The position numbers and the translations under genes are program-made. The notes below the pieces were generated by a model that saw only the letters and a list, made by a program, of their open reading frames with translations, was not told the DNA's origin and made no database searches. Below are positions 49,901 through 63,300 of a stretch of 64,000 nt of DNA, piece by piece; position 1 is the stretch's first letter; each line of letters begins with the position of its first letter. Source of the stretch: Lanius collurio (Eukaryota > Chordata > Aves > Passeriformes > Laniidae); NCBI GenBank assembly GCA_020086605.1, contig JACBWW010000018.1, forward strand, positions 12,903,139-12,967,138, written 5' to 3'.

Positions 49901-52900
49901 TGAAAGTGAGCAGGTCTCTGCCTCAAGTTTCATGGAAATACAGCATTTCACAGCAAGCAATTAAATTCTCCCGGCCACTCTGCAGCACCAGCTGCAGTCT
50001 CCCAGTCAGGCTGATGGTTCCCAGCAGCCCAGGCACACGTGGCATGGAGAAACCTGCCATCCCTCCTGCCCTTTGCTCATTAGAAGTGTGAAGCTGTCTG
50101 GTGGACAGCACACACTGTGCTCAGTGGTTGCAGTGCAGCCACCAGCAGCACCAGGGATGGGTAAATGAGCAGCAGAGCTGTCAGCGCAACCCAACATTTA
50201 CAGCTCTGGCTGCTTTTGGGAAGAGCAGCCAATCCCCTCCTTCCAGGCAGGGGTTGCAGAGCAGGACAGCCATTCCCTGGGTGCATCCACAGGGACCAAG
50301 CCTGGCCACTGCAAGCCCGCAGAGCATGGCTTTGCCGCCACAGCAAGACTGTCCTCTCCTTGTAGGACCAAGTGACTGCCTCTGGCACTGCTCTTTGTCT
50401 CCTCCAGCAAGCCCCATCCCTGCTTTCATCTGTTCAGGCAGAAATGGGCCTGCTGTTGTGCTGGTTTCCTAAGGAAACTGGGGGTTGTGAAACCATGGGT
50501 GCCTGCCTGGTCATCGTCTCCCCTTCCAGGGATGGCAGCTGGCATACCTCATTTTGGGGCCCCAGAAGCAGCAGGAGTGGGCACTGTGGGGGTCTCTGTA
50601 CCTGGCAGGGCTACAGCAGGTGTCTGGCACTCACCCACCATGCACAGACTGCCCAGGGCACAAGCAGCCCCCCACCCAGCAGGATTGGGGGGCAGGAAGC
50701 AGCTGAGGACAATCTGCTGGGGGTTTTGTGGGCACTGCAGCAGTGAAGGGTCTATGGGGAAGAGGTATAGTTGTTGTGGAAGCATAAGGTGTTTGTCATG
50801 TTCATGGGAGGTGCTTTGAGGCAGAACAAGCTAAATGATCCTTGGGTCAGCATGGGGACAGCCTGGTGGATAGCTGATGCCCTGCTTCATGAGGCTGTGG
50901 TAGCCCAGGGACCCTGAGGAGGCTGACAGTAAAATAAGCAAGTCAGGGTGCAGCCTGCTTATCCCAGAGGCAGCACTCAAGCTGCCTGCAGAGCTGGTAG
51001 TGTTTGCAGGGAGCTTCACACAGCAAGTAATAGGCACAGCAGAGAACATCACAGCCCACTCATGGGTGATTTATGCCTGGGAAAGAGGCAAAGCTCTGCT
51101 CTCAGGGTATGCTATCCACCCGTGGCTTTTTATTTCACTGCAAGGGGTATGTTTTGCCCACAGGTGCTCCTGCTCAGCCAAATGTGAACTCCTGCTCTGC
51201 ACGCAGTCAGCACCTTTCTGGGAAGCTTTTAACTCAAAACTTTAGTTTAACAGCTGATTAATAGACTTAACCCTCACATGGACCATAGGAGGTTTCTTTC
51301 TGGGACTCTCAGAAGTGCAGTAACATGAGAATGCAGGCAGGACCAGGAAAAACAGGATCATCCCCTCCTCTTATCCCATGTCTCCCTGCTCCACCTGAGA
51401 CAGGGCGGGTGCCACTGGGAGGGGAGCAGGTCTGAGCTTTCCCTTCCCCATCTGCAACATGCATGGCATGAGAACAGGAGACCCATGACACTGAATTGTC
51501 CAGGCCTTCTTCCCTCTCCCTGCTGTGGCTGGCACAGATTGCCTTCCCAGCTTGACATATGTCCCTGGGGACCCAAAGCCTCTGTTACTGCTGGACCAAC
51601 CTGTGCCTGCTGAGTGCATCCCATGCCCTGAACTCTCCATTCATCCTGCCTTCAATGCTCCCTTCTTCCCAGGGATGCCTGACCATCTTCCAGACCACAC
51701 TGACCAGCAGAGATTGCATAGCTCTAAAGGCTTATCTCTGCTGATCAGCACTAACTAAACACCCCAGGAGAAAAAGCATCCCTGTAACAAGAAGTAAGCA
51801 CCTGCATGGGGTGTTCTTGCCACCCTGCATGAAATAGAGTCATGGCTAAATGTGGCTCTTGAGCAACAGTGAGTCTTCAGCTGTGCTGGAGCAGGCTGGC
51901 ATGAAATCCCACTCCAGAGGGTGAAAATGACAGGGTTATTAATAGATGTGGCCCCATCTTTAGCCCTTAGCCGAATGATATTAGCATTTCTTTCTAAGCA
52001 TGAAGGCCTAATCTAATTTTATATTGTCTGAGTATCTCAGACAAAACTAGGAGGGTCCCAAAACAGCCCTGGACAACAGCAATGTGCCAGCTGTTCTCAG
52101 CACTCTCTGGGTGTCCCCGTGCTGACGCCAGTGCTGCATCATGGCAGAAACTGGCAGTGGGGGCTGAGGGGTTGCAGTGATGATGGGCTGGGGTCCTGTG
52201 TGGGAGCAGCTTGTCTGTTGGGAGAAGTCACTGGCAGGGCTTGAGATTTGCAGGGTCAATGCTGATGCTGCTTTAAAGCAAGGATTTTCTCGTTCAATGC
52301 ACTGGGCCCTGTGTCCCTTGACCAAGCCAGCATCCTGGCTGCTGTCCTCCCTGTACCAGGACATCTTTTCGGACAGAAATCCAGCCTGCCTGCCCTTGTG
52401 CCAGGGAGTGCCTCCTCTTCCTCCCCTCCCTGTGTAGGTCCCGGCATTACTCTGCCCCAGCTCACAGCTTTTCTAGCTGTGACACCTGGTGCTGCAAGCA
52501 CCGGGGCTCTGCTGCCTGGCCAGCACTGCCACAAATCCCAAAGGCACAACCTTGTTAGAGCTGCAGGTATGAAGCCAGTCTTGCCTGCCCAGATTACCTG
52601 CCTGTTTGGCAGGATAAGACCACTCCTGGCAAAAGCACAGAGGAGAAATCACATCCCTGTGCTGGAAGTCAAAAACATTAATTAAACCTGCGGTATCATT
52701 GATTGCTATCTCAGGGGAGAGGCAGAGGGTGATAAAAAGCTGGGGGGAAGGAAACTCAGGGGAGGATTTGCTAGGAGCATTCCTAACCTTTAAAAATAGG
52801 CTGATTATTTCTGCAACGTTGGCATCTTCCTATGGGGAGGCACTTGGAGTAAGACAAGCTCTTGCCAGGGGTTTGCAGGGAGTACACCCCTTTGTGTCAA

Positions 52901-54280
52901 GAGGAACACACATGTCCCGATGTCCCAAGACTCTTTTCAGCTAAATATTTGGTGCTGCCTAGGTAGGAGCTTTTCCTATGTGGGCACCCTAGCAGGGACA
53001 GTCAGATCCTGGAGAAAATCAGCCCATTTTTGTCTGGGGATGTGCACAGGGCACCCCCTGAGAGCTGGGCCAGGAGCACTGTCACCAGGCACTGAGCTCT
53101 CTGCTCCCCGTATAAAAATGCAAACCCATTTAGGCTGCCAGTGTTATCAAGCAAATCTGCAATTACTCTAGAAATATTCATCCAACTAAACTCCCTCATT
53201 ATGAGCTATTTGCACCCAGTGACTCTATCTAAGCACAATTGCTTCAGCTGGATTAAGCTGTGCCAGAGGCTTTCCTCTTGAACTGAAAATACCCAGTCCT
53301 CTGCAGCACAAAAGCTCTGTGGCTGGTGAGCCTCCAGCAGCCTCTCCATGGATCTGTCTCTCTGCTCACGAAGAGAGTGGGCAAAGGTCCTCTTTCCTCA
53401 GTGCCATGAGTGCCTGACCCTGGGCCATGGGCACAGCCCTGCCTCCCTGCCCAGGACAGCCTCCTGCCTTCCCAGCCGGAGCCAGCAACATGCTTTACTG
53501 CTAAACCTGCCTTACCAACACCAGCTGCCACCCCTGGCCCTGCAGGGTGTCCCTGAGGCTTCAGTGCCTTTGGGGAGGGGATGTTGTCCCAATGCCCCAC
53601 ACACTCTTGCGGGTGCCCAGAGGGGAGCTGGGCACTCCCACACTGGGGAGTGGTGGCCATGGTGCCCATCTCTTCCCCTGGGGACAGGTGATCTGCTGTT
53701 TGTGGTTACTGCCTGGCATGCACTATGACCTCCCATGCCAGCTCTTTCATTGGCACTGCTGCAACTGCTGTCCTTCTTCCTGCTGCCCACTGTGCTGCCC
53801 TGCTGCATGCACAGGCAGGGCACCAACAGCCCTCAGCGCCTTGCCATCCTGGCCACCAGTGAGCTGCTCAGATGGCTTTGCTTTTTTAGTGGCAATAGAG
53901 ACAGAAGAGTGGGATGAGAAGACAGGACCGAGCATGGGGCTGTGGGCAGGATTAGATGTTGGGCAATGGGCCGGGTGCAGGGTTGAACAGCGCCCAGCAA
54001 TGCCAGCAGCTGCTGAGCCGGCCAGACAGCACACTGGTGTCTGCTGTGGGAAGGGTTGCAACTAATGGGAATCTGTTCTGGTGGCACTGGCAGATCAGGC
54101 AATGGCCAGGAGCCGTGGGAAGGAAGTTTATCTACCAGTGCCAGCACGGAGAGATGTCCCATTTTGCTCCAGCCCTTTGTCCACATGAGCACAGCAGAAG
54201 CACATTGGCACTTGTAGGTGGCATTGGTAGGCTCCTGCTGCCTGATCCTTTCATCCCAGCTTGTCTGACATGAAATGGTG
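47000..54280. other. Intergenic, no recognised gene
   Basis: This stretch holds a CR1 tail (48196-48262), a small CpG cluster at about 47786-47837, and an AT-rich stretch at about 53105-53275 with an ATGCAAAC octamer variant and a GGATTAAG homeodomain-type word. No coding exon is recognised. Confidence 0.6.
48196..48262 (-). mobile_element. CR1-type LINE 3' tail fragment, minus orientation
   Basis: AATAAAATCATTTGTTGGAA followed by AAGACCTCTAAGACCATCAA and ATCCAGTGTTCAAC is the reverse-strand CR1 3' end pattern, moderately diverged. The element is severely truncated with no coding part. Confidence 0.8.
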
Positions 54281-54289
54281 CAAACAAAC

Positions 54290-54430
54290 CTCCCTGCTTG
54301 CTTTGATTGCTTCCCAGGGATTCATCCATTTGCATTATAATGAAGCGATATTTTGCTGTATAAATAAACCTGAAAGTTGACATAGAAAGGATTTATCAGC
54401 TCTAAAGGTATTTGCATGCTCCCCAGATGG
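54290..54430. promoter_or_regulatory. Candidate enhancer with two perfect POU octamers
   Basis: Two exact ATTTGCAT octamers (54328-54335 and 54410-54417) lie 82 bases apart in an AT-rich, non-repetitive stretch that also has TTATAATGA and TAAATAAAC words. A single octamer is expected by chance about twice in a window this size; a same-orientation pair this close is less expected. Function is inferred. Confidence 0.35.
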
Positions 54431-57400
54431 AGGGAGAGAGACATACAGGGATTTAGTAGGGACAGACTTCAAGTGCTGATGAGTACAGTGAAGATTTACA
54501 GCAAGATGAAAACATCTTGCTCTGGCACTTCATGAGAAAAGTTGTGCCTAGGGCTGTCATGAAGCAATGAGGTGGGGGTACTGCTGGAATGAATGTCTGG
54601 TGTCTCTGCCTTTATCACCTGAGCCCTTTGCTTTCTGCTGCCACTAAGGAGAGCAGAGGAGTCAGATGGGGTATCAGGTCCCAGGGACTGGGGAGACCAC
54701 TGCCCTTGCCTTGCAGATGTGTGTGTTCATCCCTCCTGAGTCCCTAGGGCAGGTCAGGTTGGTGCTTGATAGATCTGACAGACAGATCTGCACCTTTTCC
54801 TGGACCCTGTCTGACTCCTACCCAAGCCCACTGACAGCCAGGGGGTCCTGATCAGGTTAAGACATAGTAGTACACCAAAACCCACAAATACATGAGCAGT
54901 TGGTACTTGCCTGTGCTGAGCCACGTCTGCAAGTGATTTCTGAGTGCCAGGAGAGTGCCGAGCATGATCTCTAGTGGGCAGGCAGCTCCAAGCTCTGGCT
55001 GGTGTCTGTGAAAGCCACTTCCCTGACCCACTTACCCTGCAGCCACACCTCTGGCCGGAGACCAGCTCCTGCTGGTGTCAGCAGACCTGTGTTTAATCCA
55101 TAAAAAACCAAAATCCTGATTTTGCTAAAACACTTGACAGGAGCATGGTATTGGAAAGCAATTTGAGAGCAAATCAGCAGAGCACAGCAGCTCACCAGCT
55201 GCAAAATCTGACAGTGCACAGGGCAAGGACAGGAGTACGGCTGCCCTGACACAGCTGCAAGTCCATCTGGCCTGGCTCCTGCTGATGCCATGCTGGCTGC
55301 TGGGAAGCTCTTCCCCTTCTTAATCTCACAGTTTGAAGACCAAGATTAGGGGGAAATGCATCCCTGTGTGGAGCAGGACACAGTAGGAAATGTCTCCTGC
55401 TCTGGGCAGTGGTGAGGCTGCTCCTGGCTGGCTTTGGGCTCTTTGGCTTGGGAGGGGGCAGGGGAAAGGGATATAGCATCCAGAGGAGAGCTGGCATGCT
55501 GGTTAGGGCTAGAGGAAAGGTGCAGGACCCCGTCTGCTCTAGGAAAGGGCAGGCTGGGGGAACACGGCAGAGAATTATGCCAGCTGCTGGCAGCAGCCCC
55601 AGACTGGAGCTTGTGGGGGTACAGCTGGGCATTAGGACAGTGGCTGGGGCACCCCTCCTCTCCACCAGAGACCACTGCCACCTGGCCCCATGTTGGGCTG
55701 TGCCCAGCTGACCCACATAGCCCTGCTGTCTCTGGGAGGGGCAGCCTGTGCTGGCTGGTACCATTACACAACCCTGCTGCAGCCTGCTGCCTGCACACAA
55801 TAGGCACTATTTTTATTCCCTTTCTGGTTGTCACAGACAGTACAAGAGTCCTTGAGGTGGAGGCTTTTCTCCCACACGCTGTTATGTAGGACATTTCAGT
55901 CATTTGTCCTTGTGACCTGCTTGTGCCTGTCCCTGCCATCCCAGCACTCCCCTGCCAGAACCAGCAGGAACAGGATGTGGGGTCAGTGTCCTGCAGGGAA
56001 CAAAGCCCCAGGATTGGGCACTGGCCAGAGTATGCCCTGCCTGCAGACACCAGTCAGAGGAGGCACATGTTCCTGGGGAGATGGTGGGTTTTCCTCTACC
56101 CACCCCTGCCATGGCATCACTCCCCAAACCAGCAGTAAAGAGGAGAGCACCAACATGCTGTGCCTGCCTGGCCATGGGTACCTCCAGTCCAGACCTGCAG
56201 CTAGACTTCCTACCTCGACCTCAGCCTTGGGGCAGCCTAGCAGTGGGACTGCCCACTGTGTCCAGCTCTGTCCCACTGTCCAGCCCTGCCCTGCTGTCAC
56301 AGGGAGTAAAGCCCTGGCCCCCACAACACCCTTACACTGCCTGATGTTCCCAGGAAGCTGCTGTCAGAGGTGGGCCTGGCCACCAGTGACAGTAAGTTAC
56401 TCAGAGCAGAAAATCCTCATGTATGATGGGCATGATGTGGATGGAGCAATTTTCTGCACAATTACTCCAGTTTATCCAGTGTGATAAACCAATATTAAAG
56501 TAGGATGAGATGAGGCTTGGGTGCAATGCATCTTCCTTCTGAATCTATTTCTTGTTATACTACACAGCCTGGGAATTTCCTAATGGAGCTCGAAGAAGTG
56601 GGGACCTGCAGCCCAGGGATTAGATCAGACTAGAAATAAAATTCCTGCACTTCCTCCATTAGTTATATGTACTGTGGCTTCAGACTTCCTAGGCTTAAAA
56701 TTATCTCTGCATGCTTCATGCAAGTACCAGGTGGGGAAAAGCAAAAGGTGCCGCCAAACAAAAAATCTTTGCCAAGGCAAAATGAACGTCTCCTGGCAGT
56801 TGGCAGTGATGCCACATGGCAAATGGGAGAAAGTGGCAGGGGATGAAGGTACAGCATGAGTAGGGATGGCAGTTCATGTTCAGAGTGAGCAGGTAGCAGG
56901 CAGCACAGCCCCTCTTAGTGTCAAAGTGGTGCCCTCCTGTCTCAAAGCCTCTCCCCAGGGATGCAGATCTCCCTCAAGGAAGAGCGGATGGGGCTGTAAT
57001 TCCAGCTGGCAGACATGACATCAAAGCACCTCTCCCAGCTGCCTGCCGAGTCATGTTTTGTAAGGTGCAATCCTGCACCACCATATCCACGGGTTCTCGG
57101 CAGGTTTGGGGTGCTTTGTGCATCCCCCAGTACACTGTCAGGTGTGTCCCCTTGGCAGTCCAGTTTCCAAAACCTGAGTTGCAGCACTTGGAATAGTCCT
57201 GCACCCTGCAGGGCTTCCCTGCTCCCTATGGAGTTTCATGTGTTCTAACTCCTCTGGCTGGCAGAGCATTTTCCTGGGGGAGCCCAGGATAAAATGCCCA
57301 TCAGGGAATGCCAAGAAAGAAACGTGGCTACAATTTCATTGCTAACTGACTGGACAGCTTTGTTAGTGAGGGAGCCCAGCAGAGGATGAGGATGAGAAGG

Positions 57401-60380
57401 ACTGCTAAAGACAAACCCCAATGACTTGGTGTCTCATGGCTCCAGAAAGCACAAGACATGCTCTTGGAGGCCCACCACCAGCCTCCTGACTAGCTTTCCC
57501 TCCACTGCCTCCTTGCTCTGTTTCCTTCCTTGGACCATCTTCTCTATTTTTTTCTTCCTGAGCCTGGATCTGCCCTGCAGCTCCTCCGAGCTGCTCTGAG
57601 CCTCCTCTCCCCGGGGCAGTGGCTCCCTGCACCTTGCCTTTCCCAGGGGCCTGTGGCAGTCTCTTGTGGCACAGAGCCTTGTTGTGCTCAGCAGGAGCTA
57701 TTCCTCTGTGCCTTTGATGTGTTGCATCCCTGCTCGGGACCGCTGATGGGGACAAGCCCTGGCCGATGATCAAAGTCTCCCTGCCAAGCTCTGCTGCTGC
57801 AGCCTGGCCCAGTCCCTGGGATTTCCAGCTGTTGCTCTGGGTGGTGCCACAAAGCATGCTGTGGTGCTGGGAGCTTCCTGTGCACTGCTGGGACCAGAGC
57901 CAGCATGGCACAGCACCCAGCTGTGATAACTGGGAACAAAAAAGGGTTACTTATAAAAAATCACAAGTCAGTGCAGCCAAATCCAGCCACTGGAAAAATT
58001 CCAAATGTGTCAATACGTTGCATAGGTGTCTCCTGGTGAACCAGCCAGGCATGGCATGATCGGCACTCAGTTGTTTGCTGCCACGTGCTGCTTGCCCAGG
58101 CTGTGCCAGAGGCTTCTGCCAGGGCATCTGCAGCCCACAACCTTCTCTGTGAAGGCCAAGTTGAACAATGACCCTGCTAAATCAGCTTCCAGCACTGCAC
58201 TCAGAGACAGCCAGGAGCAACGTGCTCTAGCAATCATATTTAGGGGAAAAACAACTCCTTCATCTGCCCTTGGCACTGGGCTGGCAGAGGCCAAAGCTGC
58301 ATGCAAATGCTGGCCCTGGGTCCTGGGCTTTGGGGCTTTCCAAGCATCAAGGACTGAGGGCAGGTGCTCCCTGGGGAGAGAGCTGCATCTCCCTCCAGCT
58401 GCCTTCAAGCCCAGGAGTGCCCTGGGTCCCCAAGAGGTGTAGGATGCAGCACATGGCAGCTCCATGCTGCTGGCAGAGCTGGTGGGACCCATGGGTTTGC
58501 TCACATCCCACTCAGTATCTCACATTTTTCCAATGGGAGAAGCCACCTGCCTAATTAAACAGCAGTAACAAGCTTGGCATCACCAGTCATGCCTGAGCAC
58601 ACTGCAAATTCCAATGACACTTACAAGAGGAAATGTGCTGCCTTCTGGGTCTCTCTGCTAATATTTAGAAGGCTGACAGCTGTGTCCTGAGCCCAGTTGG
58701 TGCAAGGTATAATTAGAAAAGCTGCTTGAATAGTGTTGTTATAAAAGTGATGTTAAATAATGGTGTGGAAGGAAAAGCCAGGGCCGTATGTTTCTGGGGT
58801 GTGTGTGCTACACTAGGCACCGTGCCCAGTGTGCTGCAGTGATACATTTAAGGCAGCCTCTGCTGAGGGAAATTAGCATCTTTGTGCTGTACACCAGGTA
58901 CACCATGTTCTTCAGATGCAAGGGGACAGTCATATTTAAAACCATCCAACAGAACATTTTCCAATTTTTATTTATCAACAGGCATCTATGTGTATTCCTG
59001 GAGAATTAAATATTTATCTGTAGACACATGCACGCAGAATGTGAGAGTGCCAATGTATTATTTATTACCGCTTCCCTCCCGTAGCTTATAAATAACTCAT
59101 GAAATCTGGTTGCCCAGCAGACCCTCTGGACAGTGACCTAAAACAACTCCAGCTGCCACACACGCCAACCCCAGGCACAGCATCCCCTGCCTCCAGGCCC
59201 TGCCAAGGAGAGGACTGGCAGAAGGAGGCAATGCAGGGTGACACTGGTCTCACTGTCCCCACACATCCCTGCAAATCCTGCTGGTTCTGCACATGGTGGC
59301 TGGTGTGGGTCATGGTTCCCCGACCCACAGACAGGGTGATGGAATCCAAGAGCCAAAGGGAATGTGCACGAGTGGCAGAGTCCCGTGGAGGGAGCACAGA
59401 GGAATGTGGGTGCTGCCTCCTGGCTCAGCCACCTAGAAGGGAAACTGAGGCAGCCCTAGCAGTGAGCCAGACATGCCATGCTGGACTCTGTGGAAACACT
59501 GTCATCTCAGTGCAGATGTCAGATGGTGGGAGCTGTTGTGTCAGTAACACAACCCCCAGCCCCCACAACATGGGATACATCACCTGTAGCGAAGATCTGA
59601 GAGCTGTGATGGAGCAAAATGCCCTGTCCTTGAGGGATTGGACAGTGGCAACTCAATGAACCCTTGGAATGGGGGGCTGAGGCTGGGAGCCCTGTCATGG
59701 AGCTGGAGTCTGGGTCAGAAACCAGACTGCTCACACATAGCCTTTGTCTGCCCAGCCTTTGGGAGCAATGCATTGGGCCTTCTGGACAGCAAACTGGTGA
59801 GAAGGAAGGCCTGGGCTCTCTGGAGATCTCTGGGTGCAAATCAGGCCCCCATGGTGCTGATCTGGGACACTAATTGAAATGTACTGTGGGTGAACAAGAG
59901 CAGATGGGCATCAGACACAATTTATGGCTTTGCACGTGTAACTTGTTTCAGTCATGTAAAAAGAAAAAAATTACCCTTCTGCTGAGCTCCAATAACACCT
60001 TTCTCCAGTGCTTAAGATGGACACAGATAAAACAGATAGCAGGAAGCTTTTTGCTTCCCCTGTAGAGTGACTGCAGAGAAATCAGCGCTGCTGCAGGAGC
60101 CCGGGGCCACAAGCTGGGGCAGGTTACAGAGACCAGGCTGTTCCTGCTGCACTGCAGAGGCAGGTCGGGGTCTGGTGTGGAAAGAAGGGGAAAGGATCCC
60201 CTCAGCCAGGCCAGACAGAAGCTGAGGAGCTCATGCATCTTGCAGTGCTAATACAGTGCACAGCTCTTACTCCCTGGAACAGCATGAGTCAGAGCAGGGG
60301 AGTGATTACACAGAACCTAAAAAATAGAAAGCACAGTATTAATAACTAAGAATTACACTAAATTACTTCATAAATGAATT
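54431..60380. other. Intergenic, no recognised gene
   Basis: Contents are a G-quadruplex motif (55450-55470), AT-rich complex stretches at about 56380-56510 and 58550-59105, and a third perfect octamer ATGCAAAT at 58301-58308. Open frames are GC-rich, on both strands, and unrecognised. Confidence 0.6.
55450..55470 (+). other. G-quadruplex-type motif
   Basis: Four G runs (55450-55452, 55454-55458, 55461-55464, 55468-55470) have loops of one, two and three bases. The motif is strong on pattern, but no adjacent promoter is recognised. Confidence 0.55.
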
Positions 60381-63300
60381 ATCCTCCCTATATTACCTGC
60401 TGAGAGGAGGAACATCCCTGCCTTCTCTGCAGAGAGAGGATGGATGGATGGATAGGAGAATGGTTTTCTGGACTTTGACGCTCCAGCACTGCAGGTCGCT
60501 GCACTGTGCAGAACTGCTGGTGAGCACTGCTGTCATGGGCAAGGGCTCACTTTGTTCATTGATAAACAGTGGCCACTTGGGAAATGAAGTGCAGCAGCCA
60601 TTCAGCTTTGCAAAGAGATCTTGCACAGCAGCCAAGAGCATGGATCTGGCTGGATGGCAGGAGGAACCCAGCAGATTGCAGTTACCTTTGCTGTCCCATA
60701 TCCAGGGCTCACCAACCATCTTGCTCCCGGCTGAGGCCAGGACTTCTCCAGCAGCCACCTGCCACTGGGTGCAGGAAGACCTGGGATGACTTGGGGGGTA
60801 GCACCCCACAGCCAGCTCAGAGTGGCAGCAGCACCATAGCATATAAAGGGCTGGGAATGGGGCTGGAGTGGCGTCAGGTCTCATTGTTGGAGCATCCCCA
60901 GCCTCACAGAGTCCAGGGGAGTGCAGCCCATGGCTGAGCAGGACATGGTGATACCAGGAAGTCACCAGCTGGCACTGCTGAGCACTGGCATTGTCCCAGC
61001 TGGAGGCGGTGACAGAGCTCATTCCCTTCCCAGGGTCACATCTCCAAAAAGAAAGGGAAACACTATCCTGGCAGCTCTGCATGCTGGACTTGCTCAGGGA
61101 GGCAGAGGACCGGGGGAGGGTAATGTGCCTGCAATGTTTGCAGGACTGAAGATGCTTTCCCTTCATCCCAGCTGAGCAAAACTCAGTGCTCATCAGACAA
61201 GGGTGCTGCAGGTCCTCAAGGCAGGCCCTGGTGCTGGTGAGCCAAGGGGCAGTGTGGCCAGGCAGGAGCCAGCAGCTGGGATGCTGCAGAGAGTCAGCAA
61301 CCTTCATCAGTCTCTGGAGAGCATCATTGAGCACTGAGCTATTTCTAGGCCAGGGCTGTTATCAGGAGGCATTACAGGACTGTCAGGTACAGCGTGTCTC
61401 TCAGCTGGAGGTGTGCTCCTTCTCTTGGGAACAGCCACACAGCATCCTTTGGGGGCTCGCTGGCTTTTAGCCCCACTCCACTTCAAAGCCCAGTTCCCTG
61501 TGTGCATTTTAACAAGGTTCACACATTCCAGGTTTCTAGGCCAAGTGAGGGCTTCCATTCCTGCTGCACTCAGCAGCTCTGTGTGGACACAGCCTGCAGT
61601 TAAGTAAGGTGAGAGGCTGAAAGTGGTTCAATTTTGCAACAATAGCTGAGAACAAAGCACAGATTTTACCATTTAAAACTGGGACAAAATAGAGATGGAA
61701 GTTTTTGTAGGATTCTTTTTATTGTTTTCCTCTTAGCACCCAGAAGACTACTGTGAGCTGAATTAAATGTAAGGTGTCACTGGTCTTTGCCTCAAGCTGG
61801 AGTATTCCCGTTTGCATCTGAATGACAAAGCCAGGAAGAGGCAGCAGCACCTGGGGAAGGAAGGCATCAAAGAGGGTAAGGAGAGGGACCTCAGATTGGG
61901 CTTCCTCTCCTGGCCTGTGCTCCTTCTGGTATCTGATGTTGTTTCGTCTCAGCACTACCTATTTTTGTCTTCAATTTTTTTGTCCTGTACCTAGCACATC
62001 CAGCTCATGTCTGGGCCTGGAGTACATAGCAATGACAGCAGGACAAGCAATTAATCCTAACTGACCTCTCCTAGTGACTTTTCTTCTCCTTCCACCTTGA
62101 ATTGACTTGCAGAGTATCTCTTCACCTTGACAAAGAGTATTTTTATGTTGCAGGGCTAAAAATCATCATCACTATAATGGTTCTTAAAACAACCCTGCAA
62201 AATGAGCTCATAAAAGCTCCTCTTGCTCTATGCATCTCTGGTACATGGGCCGTTAGCTCACCTTGCCCTGGGAACATGGGCAAGCCCTGAGGCTGAGCCA
62301 AGTCCTCTCTGAGCTGGCCCCCAGACAGGAGAGGAGAGCTCACCCATGTAGGGTAGGGCACCTGAATAGCAAACCAAACACAATCGCTGCCAACCCAACC
62401 ACCCACTGCCACATTCCTTATGGATACCAAACAGTCCATAGCAGGCTTGGGATCATTTCCCTTCCTCACAGTCTGGATTTTAAATCACCCCACAATCTCC
62501 TTCTGAAAACCTGCTGAGCTGAAGCCATTGCAGGTCATGTTGTGCAATTTGCTGTTGCAAGACAAAGAAAACAAGTTCTTGTTTTTCACAATTACCAAAC
62601 AACTTCATCGAGCAATTTCCTTGCCTCTGTGCTTGGGTTTCAGTTAACAGTATTCCTCAGGGAGGGAAGGTCTAACTGCACCTCCGAGTGCCTTACTGAT
62701 GGTTCTGCCACTAAAGACAATTGTGAAAAGTTGCTGAAGTACTGTGACTCCCATCAGCAGCGACTGAGCCTTGCTCTAGAGCTGAACCGGGTCAAGGCTC
62801 TCAGGGATTGCAGACAGATGCTGTCTGGAGGGGCTGCCTCTTCCCCGGGTACAAACCATGTCTGCCTGTCTCCATGTGGCTCTTGCCAGGGGCTTTGCCC
62901 TCACAAGTGTTAAACCTAGCCCTGATAAAACAGCTCCTGACGGGGGTCCCAGCACACCCCGAGGTATTTGGTGGGGCTTGGCACTTGCCTGGGAGAGTGT
63001 CACCCCTGCTTTGGGAAGAGGGCAGGGAGGGCCATCCCCACAGTGCACAGGTGTCACTGGGGAACCTCAAGCCCCCATATGAAGCAATTCCCTGTGGCAG
63101 CTGCTCAGGGCTGGGATGTCCCCATCCCCCACACATGGCACAGTGGAAGCAGCAGGGCTCCCCAAATGCAGCAGGCACCGGTGCCAGCAGCAGAACTCAG
63201 CTGCACCCAACCAGGGGACACTGGTGTCCTTCCCTCACACCATGGCAGGCACTGGCACCAGGGCTGTGCTGGCCGGTGGGTGCTCCCAGTGGGCTGCACT

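Noticed and set aside
55346..56484. Overlapping open frames of 202-234 codons on both strands
   Set aside because: Mutually overlapping frames on both strands with Cys/Ser/Pro-rich translations and no motif indicate low stop density, not genes.
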